Assembly (NCBI GenBank): GCA_020637555.1
Contig: JACKKF010000013.1
Span: 768,357 to 832,356, forward strand
Length of the DNA stretch: 64,000 nucleotides
Direction: 5' to 3'
Source: Rhodobacter sp.
GTDB lineage: Bacteria; Pseudomonadota; Alphaproteobacteria; Rhodobacterales; Rhodobacteraceae
Shown: piece by piece, positions 18,378-26,635 of the stretch
Layout: each line of letters starts with the position of its first letter
How positions within the stretch are numbered: the first letter of the stretch is position 1
Program-made: the position numbers and the translations under genes
The notes under the pieces: generated by a model
Database searches by the model: none
Seen by the model: the letters and a program-made list of their open reading frames with translations, nothing else
Told to the model about the DNA's origin: nothing

Positions 18378-20345
18378 CTACAGCGCGATCCGATACAGGG
18401 CAAAGCCATTCTCGCCGTCGCCGGCCGGTTCCATCTGAACCCCGCGCGCGCGCACCTCGTCGACATAGTGCGCGGCCGCGGGGCCCGTTTCGAACAGGAC
18501 CGACGTGCCCGGCATCGGCGCAAAGCCCCAGTTGCCATCAGCGGCGGGCGCGATGGTGCCCTGTTCCACGATATACCGCACGATGATGTCCCGGTTCGTG
18601 TCAGGCGCGCGAAACACGATGGTCGAGCCGTCGGCACCCGGGAAATGACCACCACCGCCCGCGCGGTAATTGTTGGTGGCGACGATGAATTCGGCGGTAT
18701 CGTCGATCGGCGCGCCATCGAACTTCAGGTTGACGATGCGGTGCGCCTCGGGCGCGACGACGGTGCCGTCATTGTCATACCGCGACGGTTGGCTGAGGTC
18801 GATCTGATAGGTCACACCGTCGATCACGTCGAAGTTGTAGGACGGGAAGGACGGGTTCAGCAGCACCTGATCGCCGCCACCGGGCGTGATCTGGTTGAAC
18901 ATCCCGGCCGACCGTTCCAGCCATTCGCGCACCTGCGCGCCGGTGATGCGCACCGCCATCAGCGTGTTGGGATAGAGATACAGGTCGGCCACGTTCTTGA
19001 TCGCCACCGGGCCCACCGGAACATCGGTGTAATACTCGGGCCCGCCGCGTCCGCCGGCCTTGAAGGGCGCGGCGGCCGACAGGACCGGCAGTCCCGCGTG
19101 CTCGGTGCCGGACAGGATATCGGCGACATACCATTTCTGCGCCTCGGACACGATCTGAACCGACGGATCGTCCGCCACCAGCGCAAAGTAGGAATAGAGC
19201 GGCACCGCGGTCTGCCCCACCTCGGCCCGGACATAGGCGAGGGTGGCTTCGTGGGCCTCGTCGGTCACGTCGACGATCGGTTGCCAGTCACTGACCAGCG
19301 CGGTGATCGAGCGATCCTCGTTGCGCTGCGAGATCGGCCGGGTCGAGCTTTGCGAGGTGTCGATCCGCCACGATCCGCCGTCGCGCGTCAGCATCAGGTC
19401 CAGAATGCCCAGATGCGACCCCCAGAACCCGGCCATCACCGCGGGCTTGCCCATCAGCGTGCCGGCCTCGGCGTCGATCCCGTCGCCCGAGAAGCTGGCC
19501 GAAGGGAAGACCAGGTGCTGGTGCCCGCAGACCAGCGCGTCGATCCCGTCGACGCCGGCCAGATAGAGGGCGGCGTTCTCCATGTATTCGTCATAGCCCG
19601 AAGCCGAGATCCCGGTGTGCGCCAGCGCGATGATGATGTCGGCGCCCTCTTCCTTCATTTGCGGGACCCAGGCGCGGGCGGCCTCGACGATGCCGCGCAC
19701 TGCGAAATTGCCTTCGAGATGCGCGCGGTCCCACTGCATGATCTGTGGCGGCAGGAAGCCGATGAACCCCACCCTGATCGGCAGCGCGGCGCCCGCGCCA
19801 TCGGTCAGCATCCGGTCCAGGATGACATAGGGCGGCAGATGCAACTGGTCCTCGCGCGGGGTCGGGCCCAGCGCCCGGGCGAAGTTCGCGCAGACGATGG
19901 GGAAGTCGGCGCGCGCGTTGACCAGGTCCAGGAAGCCGACGCCATAGTTGAATTCGTGATTGCCCAGCGTGCCCGCGTCATAGCCCAGCGTGTTCATCGC
20001 GGCCATGATCGGGTGCAGGTCGCCCTCGTGCATCCCGTGCGAATAGGCCATCCAGTCGCCCATCGGGTTGCCCTGGAAATAGTCGCCGTTGTCCACGGTC
20101 AGGGTGTTGGTGGCCTCGGCCCGGATCGCGGCGACGATCGAGGCGGTGCGCGCCAGACCCAGCGTGTCCGAGGGGCGGTCGGCGTAGTAGTCATAGGCCT
20201 GCGCGTGACAGTGCAGGTCGGTCGTGGTCAGAATGCGCAGATGGGCCTGCCCTGCGGCCGCCCGGGCCGAAAACGGATGCAGCAGGATCATCCCGGTTGC
20301 GGCGGTGGTCGAGGCCAGGAAGGCCCGGCGCGAAAGGCGGTGCAT
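18378..20345 (-). CDS. cpdB: Tat-exported 2',3'-cyclic-nucleotide 2'-phosphodiesterase/3'-nucleotidase
   Basis: A 655-residue periplasmic enzyme that degrades extracellular cyclic nucleotides and 3'-nucleotides to nucleosides for uptake. The start at 20345 gives a clear twin-arginine signal, RLSRRAFLASTTAATG, followed by a hydrophobic stretch ending in ARAAA. Metallophosphoesterase motifs follow: DLHCHAQAYDYY, VDNGDYFQGNP, LGNHEFNYG and CGHQHLVFP. A C-terminal 5'-nucleotidase domain carries NNYRAGGGGHFPG. The frame is open upstream of the Met but lacks a ribosome site. 5'-nucleotidase is the alternative; the CpdB-like NYRAGGGG segment favours the call. Confidence 0.93.
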   Translation of the reverse strand: MHRLSRRAFLASTTAATGMILLHPFSARAAAGQAHLRILTTTDLHCHAQAYDYYADRPSDTLGLARTASIVAAIRAEATNTLTVDNGDYFQGNPMGDWMAYSHGMHEGDLHPIMAAMNTLGYDAGTLGNHEFNYGVGFLDLVNARADFPIVCANFARALGPTPREDQLHLPPYVILDRMLTDGAGAALPIRVGFIGFLPPQIMQWDRAHLEGNFAVRGIVEAARAWVPQMKEEGADIIIALAHTGISASGYDEYMENAALYLAGVDGIDALVCGHQHLVFPSASFSGDGIDAEAGTLMGKPAVMAGFWGSHLGILDLMLTRDGGSWRIDTSQSSTRPISQRNEDRSITALVSDWQPIVDVTDEAHEATLAYVRAEVGQTAVPLYSYFALVADDPSVQIVSEAQKWYVADILSGTEHAGLPVLSAAAPFKAGGRGGPEYYTDVPVGPVAIKNVADLYLYPNTLMAVRITGAQVREWLERSAGMFNQITPGGGDQVLLNPSFPSYNFDVIDGVTYQIDLSQPSRYDNDGTVVAPEAHRIVNLKFDGAPIDDTAEFIVATNNYRAGGGGHFPGADGSTIVFRAPDTNRDIIVRYIVEQGTIAPAADGNWGFAPMPGTSVLFETGPAAAHYVDEVRARGVQMEPAGDGENGFALYRIAL

Positions 20346-20458
20346 GGTGAACTCCCGGTTGGTTGAGTCGTTTCTGCGGCGAAGCCGACATGGTGAACCC
20401 GGCACCGGGCTGCGGCAAGGATTTTGACCGAGGGGTCCACTTTCGAATCGCGGCCTGC

Positions 20459-20695
20459 CGGGCCCGGTGCCGGGACCGTCATCGCCCGGGGCCATGACGC
20501 GGCGATGACAGGGCCTGATCCGACGGACCGGCGCCCCGGGGCACAACCGCCGACGCGACGGTTTTTTGCCATGATCGGGCCTTATCTGCGCCGGAATGGG
20601 TCGCGATTCAGCAAATCTGGTGTCTTTTGGAGCGCAGTCTCATGTGCATGAGCCGAATGAAAGTCTCGCAGTTCCTTGCCTCGGAGTCCGGCGCC
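20459..20695 (+). repeat. Direct repeat A1: conserved leader of the tandem Flp-like genes
   Basis: This 237-bp block recurs at 21167-21403 with an exact 708-bp offset and about 13 differences (roughly 94-95% identical). It contains a GTCATCGC-N16-GCGATGAC inverted repeat (20478-20509), a terminator-like hairpin (20545-20567), the ribosome site and the first ~18 codons. Identity ends inside the gene, in the ESG codons. Confidence 0.9.
20545..20567 (+). terminator. Small terminator-like hairpin in leader copy 1
   Basis: AACCG-N9-CGGTT with T6 overlapping and following the stem, repeated at 21253-21275. The stem is short (5 bp). The downstream copy would separate the two genes transcriptionally. 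Confidence 0.4.
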
Positions 20696-21142
20696 GTCAC
20701 CGTGGACTGGACCGTTCTGGCCGCCGCCATTGTCGGGCTGGGTGTGGCCACGGTCGGCGCGGTGCGCAGCGGGGTGATCAGCCTGGGTGGCGATATCGAA
20801 ACCTCGCTGTCGTCGGCCTCGGTTGCCAGCCTTGGTATGCTGGGGGGCGATGGGTGGGAGTTTGATGTTCTATACGTGCAAAGCTTGGAGTGGATGCACG
20901 GCCCGAGCGGGTTCATCGCGCAGATCAGTGCCTGGAACTATACGCCTGCCCAGTTGCAGACCGCCTATGACAGCTATGCACGATCGGCTCAGCTCTACAT
21001 CAATCAGGGCAACGCCAGTATTGCCGGCCTGATGGTCGATCACATGTATGCGGTCGAACAGATCCTGATGTCGCAGGGGGTTGCCTTGAGTTCGACCTCG
21101 TCCTCGGTCCGTTCGATGTACGACGCCGTAACGGGGATGTGA
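20642..21142 (+). CDS. Flp-pilin-like single-TM secreted protein, paralogue 1
   Basis: A 166-residue protein starting MCMSRMKVSQF; ATG 20642 has GGAG nine bases upstream, while a TTG five codons earlier lacks a site. ESGAVTVDWTVLAAAIVGLG resembles the hydrophobic N-terminus of Rhodobacterales Flp-type pilins. The rest (~130 residues) is unlike Flp, which is normally ~60 residues; it is Ser/Ala/Tyr rich with predicted helices (PAQLQTAYDSYARSAQLYIN). Exported or inner-membrane-anchored surface protein is the best guess. Its downstream paralogue shares the leader and N-terminus but has diverged elsewhere. No tad assembly genes are in the window. Confidence 0.7.
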   Translation: MCMSRMKVSQFLASESGAVTVDWTVLAAAIVGLGVATVGAVRSGVISLGGDIETSLSSASVASLGMLGGDGWEFDVLYVQSLEWMHGPSGFIAQISAWNYTPAQLQTAYDSYARSAQLYINQGNASIAGLMVDHMYAVEQILMSQGVALSSTSSSVRSMYDAVTGM

Positions 21143-21166
21143 TCCGCGGTCGGCCCTTTGATGCGT

Positions 21167-21403
21167 CGGGCCCGGTGCCGGGCCCGTCATCGCGCGCGGC
21201 CATGACGCGGCGATGACAGGGTCTGATCCGACGGACCGGCGCCCCGGGGCACAACCGCCAACGCGACGGTTTTTTGCCATGATCGGGCCTTACCTGCGCC
21301 CGAATAGGGGGCGATCCTGCAAATCTGGTGTCTTTTGGAGCGCAGTCTCATGTGCATGAGTCGAATGAAAGTCTCGCAGTTCCTTGCCTCGGAGTCCGGG
21401 GCG
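21167..21403 (+). repeat. Direct repeat A2: leader of the second Flp-like gene
   Basis: Second copy of the 237-bp block at 20459-20695, with the same inverted repeat (21186-21217) and the same hairpin plus T-run (21253-21275). It starts 24 bp after the first gene's stop, so the unit is leader plus gene, duplicated in tandem. Confidence 0.9.
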
Positions 21404-21859
21404 ATCACAGTCGATTGGGTTGTGCTGACCGCGGCGGTGACCGGCTTCGGCATTGCCAGCGCGGTCGCCGTAAGCGGCGGGGTCGATGACCTTGCCGAAG
21501 CGATCTCGACCAGTCTGAGTGGCGCAACCGTCGCGCTGCTGGGGGAAATGGGCACAGGCACCGAGGCGCCGTTCGAATACGCGCTGCTCTACGCGTCGGA
21601 TTCGCTGTATAACAACTGGATGACCAGCTTTTCGACCTGGTCGGATTCCACCTTGCTGCAGATGTATGATGTCTACGCCGCGGGCGCCGAAAACTACATC
21701 AACAGCGGCAATCTGACGAACGCGGCGTATTACACCGATCTGGCCTATGCGATGCAGCAGGTCGCCGGGACGCGCGGGCTGGAGGTCTCCGACGGGGGCG
21801 CGGCGCTCCCCCGCCTGACGGGTCTTTACAACGATGCGGTGGCTGCGGCCGGCGGCTGA
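21350..21859 (+). CDS. Flp-pilin-like single-TM secreted protein, paralogue 2
   Basis: A 169-residue paralogue of the gene upstream. Residues 1 to ~21 are identical (MCMSRMKVSQFLASESGA), then ITVDWVVLTAAVTGFGIASA forms the membrane segment. The C-terminal ~120 residues keep the same helical layout (LLQMYDVYAAGAENYINSGN versus LQTAYDSYARSAQLYINQGN) but differ at most positions. Same ribosome site and start logic as paralogue 1. It is convergent with the universal stress gene, with 12 bp between stops. Confidence 0.7.
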   Translation: MCMSRMKVSQFLASESGAITVDWVVLTAAVTGFGIASAVAVSGGVDDLAEAISTSLSGATVALLGEMGTGTEAPFEYALLYASDSLYNNWMTSFSTWSDSTLLQMYDVYAAGAENYINSGNLTNAAYYTDLAYAMQQVAGTRGLEVSDGGAALPRLTGLYNDAVAAAGG

Positions 21860-21871
21860 CCGACCGGGCGC

Positions 21872-22711
21872 TCAATGCGCCAGGAACACCGCGTGACGGG
21901 CGTTTTCCAGCACATTGCGCGTGGCGCCGCCCAGAATGGCCTCTCGCAGACGCGAGTGGCCATAGGCGCCCATCACCATCACCGAGGCATCGATATCGTC
22001 CATGTGCCGCATCAGCACATCGGACACGCGCGGCATCGTCTTTGCCAGAACCGAGACCTCGGCCCGGACCCCGTGGCGCGACAGCATCTGTGTCAGCAAT
22101 CCGCCAGGATCCGACCGTTCGGGGCTGTGCACCGGCGGGTTCACCACCACCACCGAGACATGGTCCGCCGCCTGCAACAGCGGCAGCGCGCGCCGCACGG
22201 CTGACAGCGCCTCGTTCGACTGGTTCCAGGCGATCATCACCCGCTTGCCGAAGTCCGGCACCAGCCCCTGCGGTGGCAGTACCAGCACGGCAGCCTGCCC
22301 CTCGAACAGCGCGGCCTCGATGACGGCTTCCTGCGTCGGCAGCGTGCCCTCGCCATAGGGTTGCTGCTGGATCACCAGGTCGGAAAAGCGCGCCCTGAGC
22401 CCGACCAGCGCCGGCAACCCGCCGAATTGCACCACCGCCGATTCCGCCCCCCAGCGCAGACTTTCACCATCGAACAGATGACGGGTCCGTGCCTCGAGTT
22501 CGGCGGCGTCGCTCTGGGCGCGTTCCAGCGTTTCCTGCAGCAGGATCGGCGAGGCCCCCATGTAGAACCCGCCCGCCGGCGTCATGTCCACGCCGAGGCT
22601 GCACGCCGTCAGATGGGCCTCGTGCCGGGTGGCGAAACGGATCGCCTGCGGCAGGGTGGCGTCGATTTCCGCTTCGCTGCCAAGGAAGGTCAGGATAGAC
22701 TTGTAGTCCAT
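21872..22711 (-). CDS. Universal stress protein (tandem UspA domains)
   Basis: A 279-residue protein. The second half has the nucleotide-binding Usp signature MGAYGHSRLREAILGGATRN near the C-terminus and VMIAWNQSNEALSAVRRALP at the domain start; the first half is a weaker Usp fold. Divergent from ccoN, with two FNR boxes in the 241-bp intergenic region. The box at 22802-22815 is placed to activate this gene (centre 97 bp before the start), suggesting induction at low oxygen. Confidence 0.9.
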   Translation of the reverse strand: MDYKSILTFLGSEAEIDATLPQAIRFATRHEAHLTACSLGVDMTPAGGFYMGASPILLQETLERAQSDAAELEARTRHLFDGESLRWGAESAVVQFGGLPALVGLRARFSDLVIQQQPYGEGTLPTQEAVIEAALFEGQAAVLVLPPQGLVPDFGKRVMIAWNQSNEALSAVRRALPLLQAADHVSVVVVNPPVHSPERSDPGGLLTQMLSRHGVRAEVSVLAKTMPRVSDVLMRHMDDIDASVMVMGAYGHSRLREAILGGATRNVLENARHAVFLAH

Positions 22712-22801
22712 TGCGCATTCTCCTCTCCGGGGCGGTTTGGGCGCGTGCGTCCCGGCCCCGTGTTTCCGGGTATAACCATGGCGGTGCGTCGGTGCGCCGC
22801 C

Positions 22802-22815
22802 TTGATCTCAATCAA
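22802..22815. promoter_or_regulatory. FNR box 1 in the uspA-ccoN intergenic region
   Basis: TTGAT-CTCA-ATCAA is a perfect FNR consensus site. If it is a class II site for the minus strand, the transcription start would be near 22767, leaving a leader of about 56 nt for the stress protein gene. Confidence 0.85.
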
Positions 22816-22834
22816 CCGTTGCGCTCACGATGAC

Positions 22835-22848
22835 TTGACCTGAATCAA
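22835..22848. promoter_or_regulatory. FNR box 2 upstream of ccoN
   Basis: TTGAC-CTGA-ATCAA, also a perfect match, centred 33 bp from box 1. A class II arrangement would put the ccoN transcription start near 22883 with a ~70-nt leader. FnrL-dependent ccoNOQP expression is established in Rhodobacter and Paracoccus. Confidence 0.85.
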
Positions 22849-22952
22849 GGTTTTGTACGGGCCAAGGCCAGATAACGGCAACGGCGGAACAGGCCCCGAG
22901 TCTATCCAGACGAGGGGGAAACGCCAACGAATTGAACAAAGGGACGCAAACA

Positions 22953-24551
22953 ATGTGGGATTACGTCAAGCTGATCGTGCTTGCCGCCGTCGCGGTTCTT
23001 GCCGCGGTGGCAGCCAGTCACGCGCGTGACCTCGCCTACCTGACGCACATGATTATCTTCGTGGGCGCCGCGGTAGTGTTTTTCCTGTAGATCCGCCACA
23101 TGGGGGAAACGGTTCACAATCAAAACGAATATATGGACGGCGTCGTGCGCTATGGCGTGGTCGCGACGGCGTTCTGGGGGTCGTCGGCTTCCCGGTCGGC
23201 GTGGTGATCGCGTTCCAGCTGGCGTTTCCGTCGCTGAACACCGGAACTGCTGCAAGGCTTCGGCAACTTTGGCCGGCTGCGTCCGCTGCACACCTCGGCG
23301 GTGATCTTTGCCTTTGGCGGCAACGCGCTGCTGGCAACGTCGTTCTATGTGGTGCAGCGCACCACCGCGGCGCAAGCTGTTCGGCGGCAATCTGGCGTGG
23401 TTCGTGTTCTGGGGGTATCAGGTCTTCATCCTGATGGCCGCGACCGGCTTGTGCTGCTGGGGTCGACCCAGGTCAGGAATATGCCGAGCCCGAGTGGCTG
23501 ACCGACCTGTGGCTGACCATCGTCTGGGTGGCCTATCTGCTGGTCTACATGGGCACGCTGATCAAGCGCAAGGAACCCCATATCTACGTCGCCAACTGGT
23601 TCTACCTGTCGTTCATCGTGACCATCGCGATGCTGCACGTCGTGAACAACGTCCAGATCCCCGTGTCGTTCTTCGGCTCGGATTCGGTTCCGGTCTGGTC
23701 GGGTGTCAATCCGCGATGGTGCAATGGTGGTATGGCCACAACGCCGTGGGCTTCTTCCTGACCGCCGGCTTCCCGGGGATGATGTATTACTTCATTCCGA
23801 AGCAGGCCGAACGCCCGGTCTTCATACAGCGCACAAGCTGTCGATCATCCACTTCTGGGCGCTGATCTTCCTGTATATCTGGGCCGGTCCGCACCACCTG
23901 CACTATACCGCGCTGCCGGACTGGGCGCAGACGCTGGGCATGACCTTCTCGGTGATGCTGTGGATGCCGTCTTGGGGTGGCATGATCAACGGCCTGATGA
24001 CGCTGTCGGGCGCACTGGGACAAAGCTGCGCACCGACCCGGTGATCCGCATGATGGTCGTTGCCGTGGGCTTCTACGGATGGCGACCTTCGAAGGGCCGA
24101 TGATGTCGATCCGCGCGGTGAACTCGCTGTCGCACTATACCGACTGGACCATCGGACACGTCCACTCGGGCGCGCTGGGCTGGAACGGCATGATCACCTT
24201 CGGTGCCTCTACTACCTGGTGCCGAAACTGTGGAAGCGCGAGCGTCTCTACAGCCTGTCGCTGGTGAGCTGGCACTTCTGGCTGGCAACGATCGGGATCG
24301 TGCTCTACGCCGCCTCGATGTGGGTGACCGGCATCATGGAAGGTCTGATGTGGCGTCAGGTGGACGCGCAGGGCTTCTTGGTCAACTCGTTCGCTGACAC
24401 CGTGGGCGCCAAGTTCCCGATGTGTGTGGGTCCGCGCCACGGGCGGGACGATGTTCCTGACCGGCGGTCTGATCATGTGCTACAACCTGTGGATGACCGT
24501 GCGGAAGGTGGGCGAAGCAAAGCCCGCGTCACCGCGGTTGCCGCTGAATAA
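22953..24551 (+). pseudogene. ccoN: cbb3-type cytochrome c oxidase subunit I, frame-disrupted
   Basis: Catalytic heme-copper subunit of the high-affinity terminal oxidase. Starts MWDYVKLIVLAAVAVLAA. Characteristic segments are all recognisable but in changing frames: QNEYMDGVVR, NFGRLRPLHTSAVIFAFGGN, EPHIYVANWFYLSFI, WWYGHNAVGFFLTAGF, LSIIHFWALIFLYIWAGPHH, SHYTDWTIGHVHSGALGW. They include the conserved His ligands. About ten or more single-base indels and an in-frame TAG at 23088-23090, where homologues have Trp, break the frame. Examples: a G missing from the run at ~23180, an extra G at ~23242, an extra C at ~23372, a missing C at ~23709. As read it cannot give a functional protein. Confidence 0.92.
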
Positions 24552-24563
24552 GCGGAGGGTGAA

Positions 24564-25289
24564 ATGGGTATTCTCAATCATCACAAGAAAATCGAGACGC
24601 ACGCCACCCTTCTGCTGGTTCTCAGCTTCTGGTCGTGACCATCGGCGGCTGGTGCAGATCGTGCCGCTGTTCTACCTGCAGAACACGATCGAGGAAGTGC
24701 AGGGGATGCGTCCCTATTCGCCGCTGGAACTGGCTGGCCGCGAGATCTACGTCCGCGAGGGCTGCTACGTCTGCCACAGCCAGATGATCCGCCCGATGCG
24801 CGACGAGGTCGAACGGTATGGCCACTACTCGCTGGCCGCCAGGATCGATGTATGACCATCCGTTCCAGTGGGGATCAAGCGCACCGGGCCCACCTGCCTG
24901 CGTCGTCGGTGGACGCTATTCCGGACGAATGGCACGTCGCCCACCTGCGCAACCCGCGCGACGTGGTGCCGGAATCGGTGATGCCGCCCTATGCGTTCCT
25001 GCTGGATCGCCCGATCACCGGGCAATACATCCAGGACCTCGCGAGCACCTATCGTCTGGTCGGCGTTCCCTACACCGACGAGAGATCGCCGCCGCGCCCG
25101 AGGACTTTGTCAACCGGGCGGACCCCTTCGCGGATCATACTGCACTGCTTTGAGCGGTATCATGACGCGCAAACCCGCAACTTCGACGGTCAGCCTGAAC
25201 TGACCGAGATGGACGCGCTGATCGCCTACATGCAGATGGTCGGCACGCTGGTGGACTTCGATACCTTCGTGCGCGATGCGAGCCGCTGA
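24564..25289 (+). pseudogene. ccoO: cbb3-type cytochrome c oxidase subunit II (mono-heme), frame-disrupted
   Basis: Membrane-anchored c-type cytochrome that passes electrons to CcoN. Starts MGILNHHKKIETHATLLLV. The heme site CYVCHSQM and GMRPYSPLELAGREIYVREG, then RDEVERYGHYSLAA, are intact in one frame. At least five indels break the reading: two near 24625-24655 (missing C before CTG codons), others near 24841, 24880-24900 and 25083-25140. The C-terminal TEMDALIAYMQMVGTLVDF is back in frame to the stop at 25289. It begins 12 bp after the ccoN stop. Confidence 0.9.
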
Positions 25290-25306
25290 CGGGGGGAGGG
25301 CAGGGA

Positions 25307-25519
25307 ATGGAACTCTACACTCTCCTGAGGGCACTTCGCCGACAGTTGGTATCTGCTGTTCATGACGGTGTTCTTCGTTGGCGTGATTGCCTGGGCCTGG
25401 CGCCCGGCAGCCGCCGGACGCAGGACGACGCGGCGACCAGCATCTTCCGCAATGACGACAGACCGGCTCGGGATCAGGGGCATGACCCCGCCCGCAGCCT
25501 GAGCCAGGGGGCACAGTGA
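25307..25519 (+). pseudogene. ccoQ: cbb3-type oxidase small subunit CcoQ, two compensating indels
   Basis: A 70-residue frame is open, but only its ends read as CcoQ: MELYTLLR at the start, then PGSRRTQDDAATSIFRNDD. The middle reads correctly one frame over (HFADSWYLLFMTVFFVGVIA, the single membrane helix). An extra G at ~25331 and a missing C at ~25398 explain this; correcting both gives a normal 70-residue CcoQ. CcoQ stabilises the oxidase. The stop overlaps the ccoP start by 1 nt. Confidence 0.85.
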
Positions 25520-26391
25520 TGGCCGCACCGAACAAGAAACACGACAAGCCGACCACGGGCCACTCCTGGGACGGCATCGAGGAGTTCGACAACCCGCTGC
25601 CGCGGTGGTGGTTGTGGATCTTCTACGCCTGCATCCTGTGGTCGGTGGTCTACTGGATCCTCTATCCGGCCTGGCCGATGGTCAGCCGGGCGACGGCCGG
25701 GGTGCTGGGATACTCCTCGCGCGCCGATGTCGATGCCGAAATGGCAACCTGGGACGCCGAGAACCAGGTCTGGTATGACCACCTGGTTTCGACCGCGCCC
25801 GACCAGATCGCCGCCGATCCCGAACTTCAGCGGTTCGCGGTGAACGCGGGGGCGTCGGTGTTCCGTGCGCAGTGCTCGCAATGCCACGGCGCCGGGGCGG
25901 ATGGCGTCCGGATGGGGTCGGGCTTCCCGAACCTGCTGGACGACGAGTGGATGTGGGGCGGCACCATGGATGATATCATCCAGACCGTCACCTACGGTAT
26001 CCGGAACGAGGAATTCCCGGATGCGCGCTACTCGGAAATGCCGTCGTTCGGCCGCGACGAACTGCTGACCGCGGACCAGATCAACGAGGTCGTTCAGCAT
26101 GTGCTGGCGCTCTCGGGTCAACCGCATGACGCGGCGCTGGCCTCGGCGGGCGAGCAGGTGTTCCTGGACAACTGCGCGTCGTGCCACGGCGACAACGGTG
26201 CCGGCGATACCTTTGTCGGTGCGCCCGCTCTGAACAACGCGATCTGGCTCTATGGTGGCACCGAGGCGGACATCCGCGCCACCGTGACCAACGCCCATTT
26301 CGGCATCATGCCGGGCTTTGCCAACCGCCTGCCGGAAGCGCAGATCCGCGCCGTCGCGGCCTATGTGCACCAGCTGGGTGGCGGTCAATAA
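25519..26391 (+). CDS. ccoP: cbb3-type cytochrome c oxidase di-heme subunit III
   Basis: A 290-residue protein, intact unlike its upstream neighbours. The N-terminal cytoplasmic part has GHSWDGIEEFDNPLPRWW, typical of CcoP, then a membrane helix (WIFYACILWSVVYWILYPAW). Two c-type heme sites follow: CSQCHG (~residue 119) and CASCHG (~residue 218), with Met ligands in SEMPSF and GIMPGF. It receives electrons from soluble or membrane cytochrome c. ATG at 25519 is preferred to the GTG three bases earlier. Confidence 0.96.
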   Translation: MAAPNKKHDKPTTGHSWDGIEEFDNPLPRWWLWIFYACILWSVVYWILYPAWPMVSRATAGVLGYSSRADVDAEMATWDAENQVWYDHLVSTAPDQIAADPELQRFAVNAGASVFRAQCSQCHGAGADGVRMGSGFPNLLDDEWMWGGTMDDIIQTVTYGIRNEEFPDARYSEMPSFGRDELLTADQINEVVQHVLALSGQPHDAALASAGEQVFLDNCASCHGDNGAGDTFVGAPALNNAIWLYGGTEADIRATVTNAHFGIMPGFANRLPEAQIRAVAAYVHQLGGGQ

Positions 26392-26406
26392 CGTCTGAGA
26401 ATCTGG

Positions 26407-26426
26407 CGCCCCGTGAAAACGGGGCG
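26407..26426 (+). terminator. Hairpin after ccoP
   Basis: Stem CGCCCCGT / ACGGGGCG with a stable GAAA tetraloop, 16 bp past the ccoP stop. A second inverted repeat, CTGCACCGGC (26434-26443) / GCCGGTGCAG (26471-26480), follows. No T-run; may be a terminator or an mRNA 3'-end stabiliser between the ccoNOQP and ccoGHIS units. Confidence 0.5.
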
Positions 26427-26562
26427 TCAGGGGCTGCACCGGCTCCGTTCCTGTTCGCGCGTTTCCCGGGGCCGGTGCAGTCACAAGATGGACAAGGCGC
26501 GCCCGGTCGTCCCGCCGGTGCGCGCCTTTGCCGCATTTATTCGGTTTCCACGATTCGGATTT

Positions 26563-26576
26563 TTGATGCAAGTCAA
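26563..26576. promoter_or_regulatory. FNR-like box upstream of ccoG
   Basis: TTGAT-GCAA-GTCAA differs from the perfect TTGAT-N4-ATCAA site at one position. As a class II site it predicts transcription from about 26611, i.e. upstream of GTG 26636 but downstream of ATG 26579. Confidence 0.7.
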
Positions 26577-26635
26577 GGATGCGTCTCGCGCGCCGTGCGA
26601 TTGAGCCTCAAGGCCACCCCGAAGGGAGCGAATCC

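Noticed and set aside
22953..25289. Programmed frameshifting in ccoN/ccoO
   Set aside because: Too many breaks, both insertions and deletions, plus a stop codon; no slippery sites or downstream structures recur.
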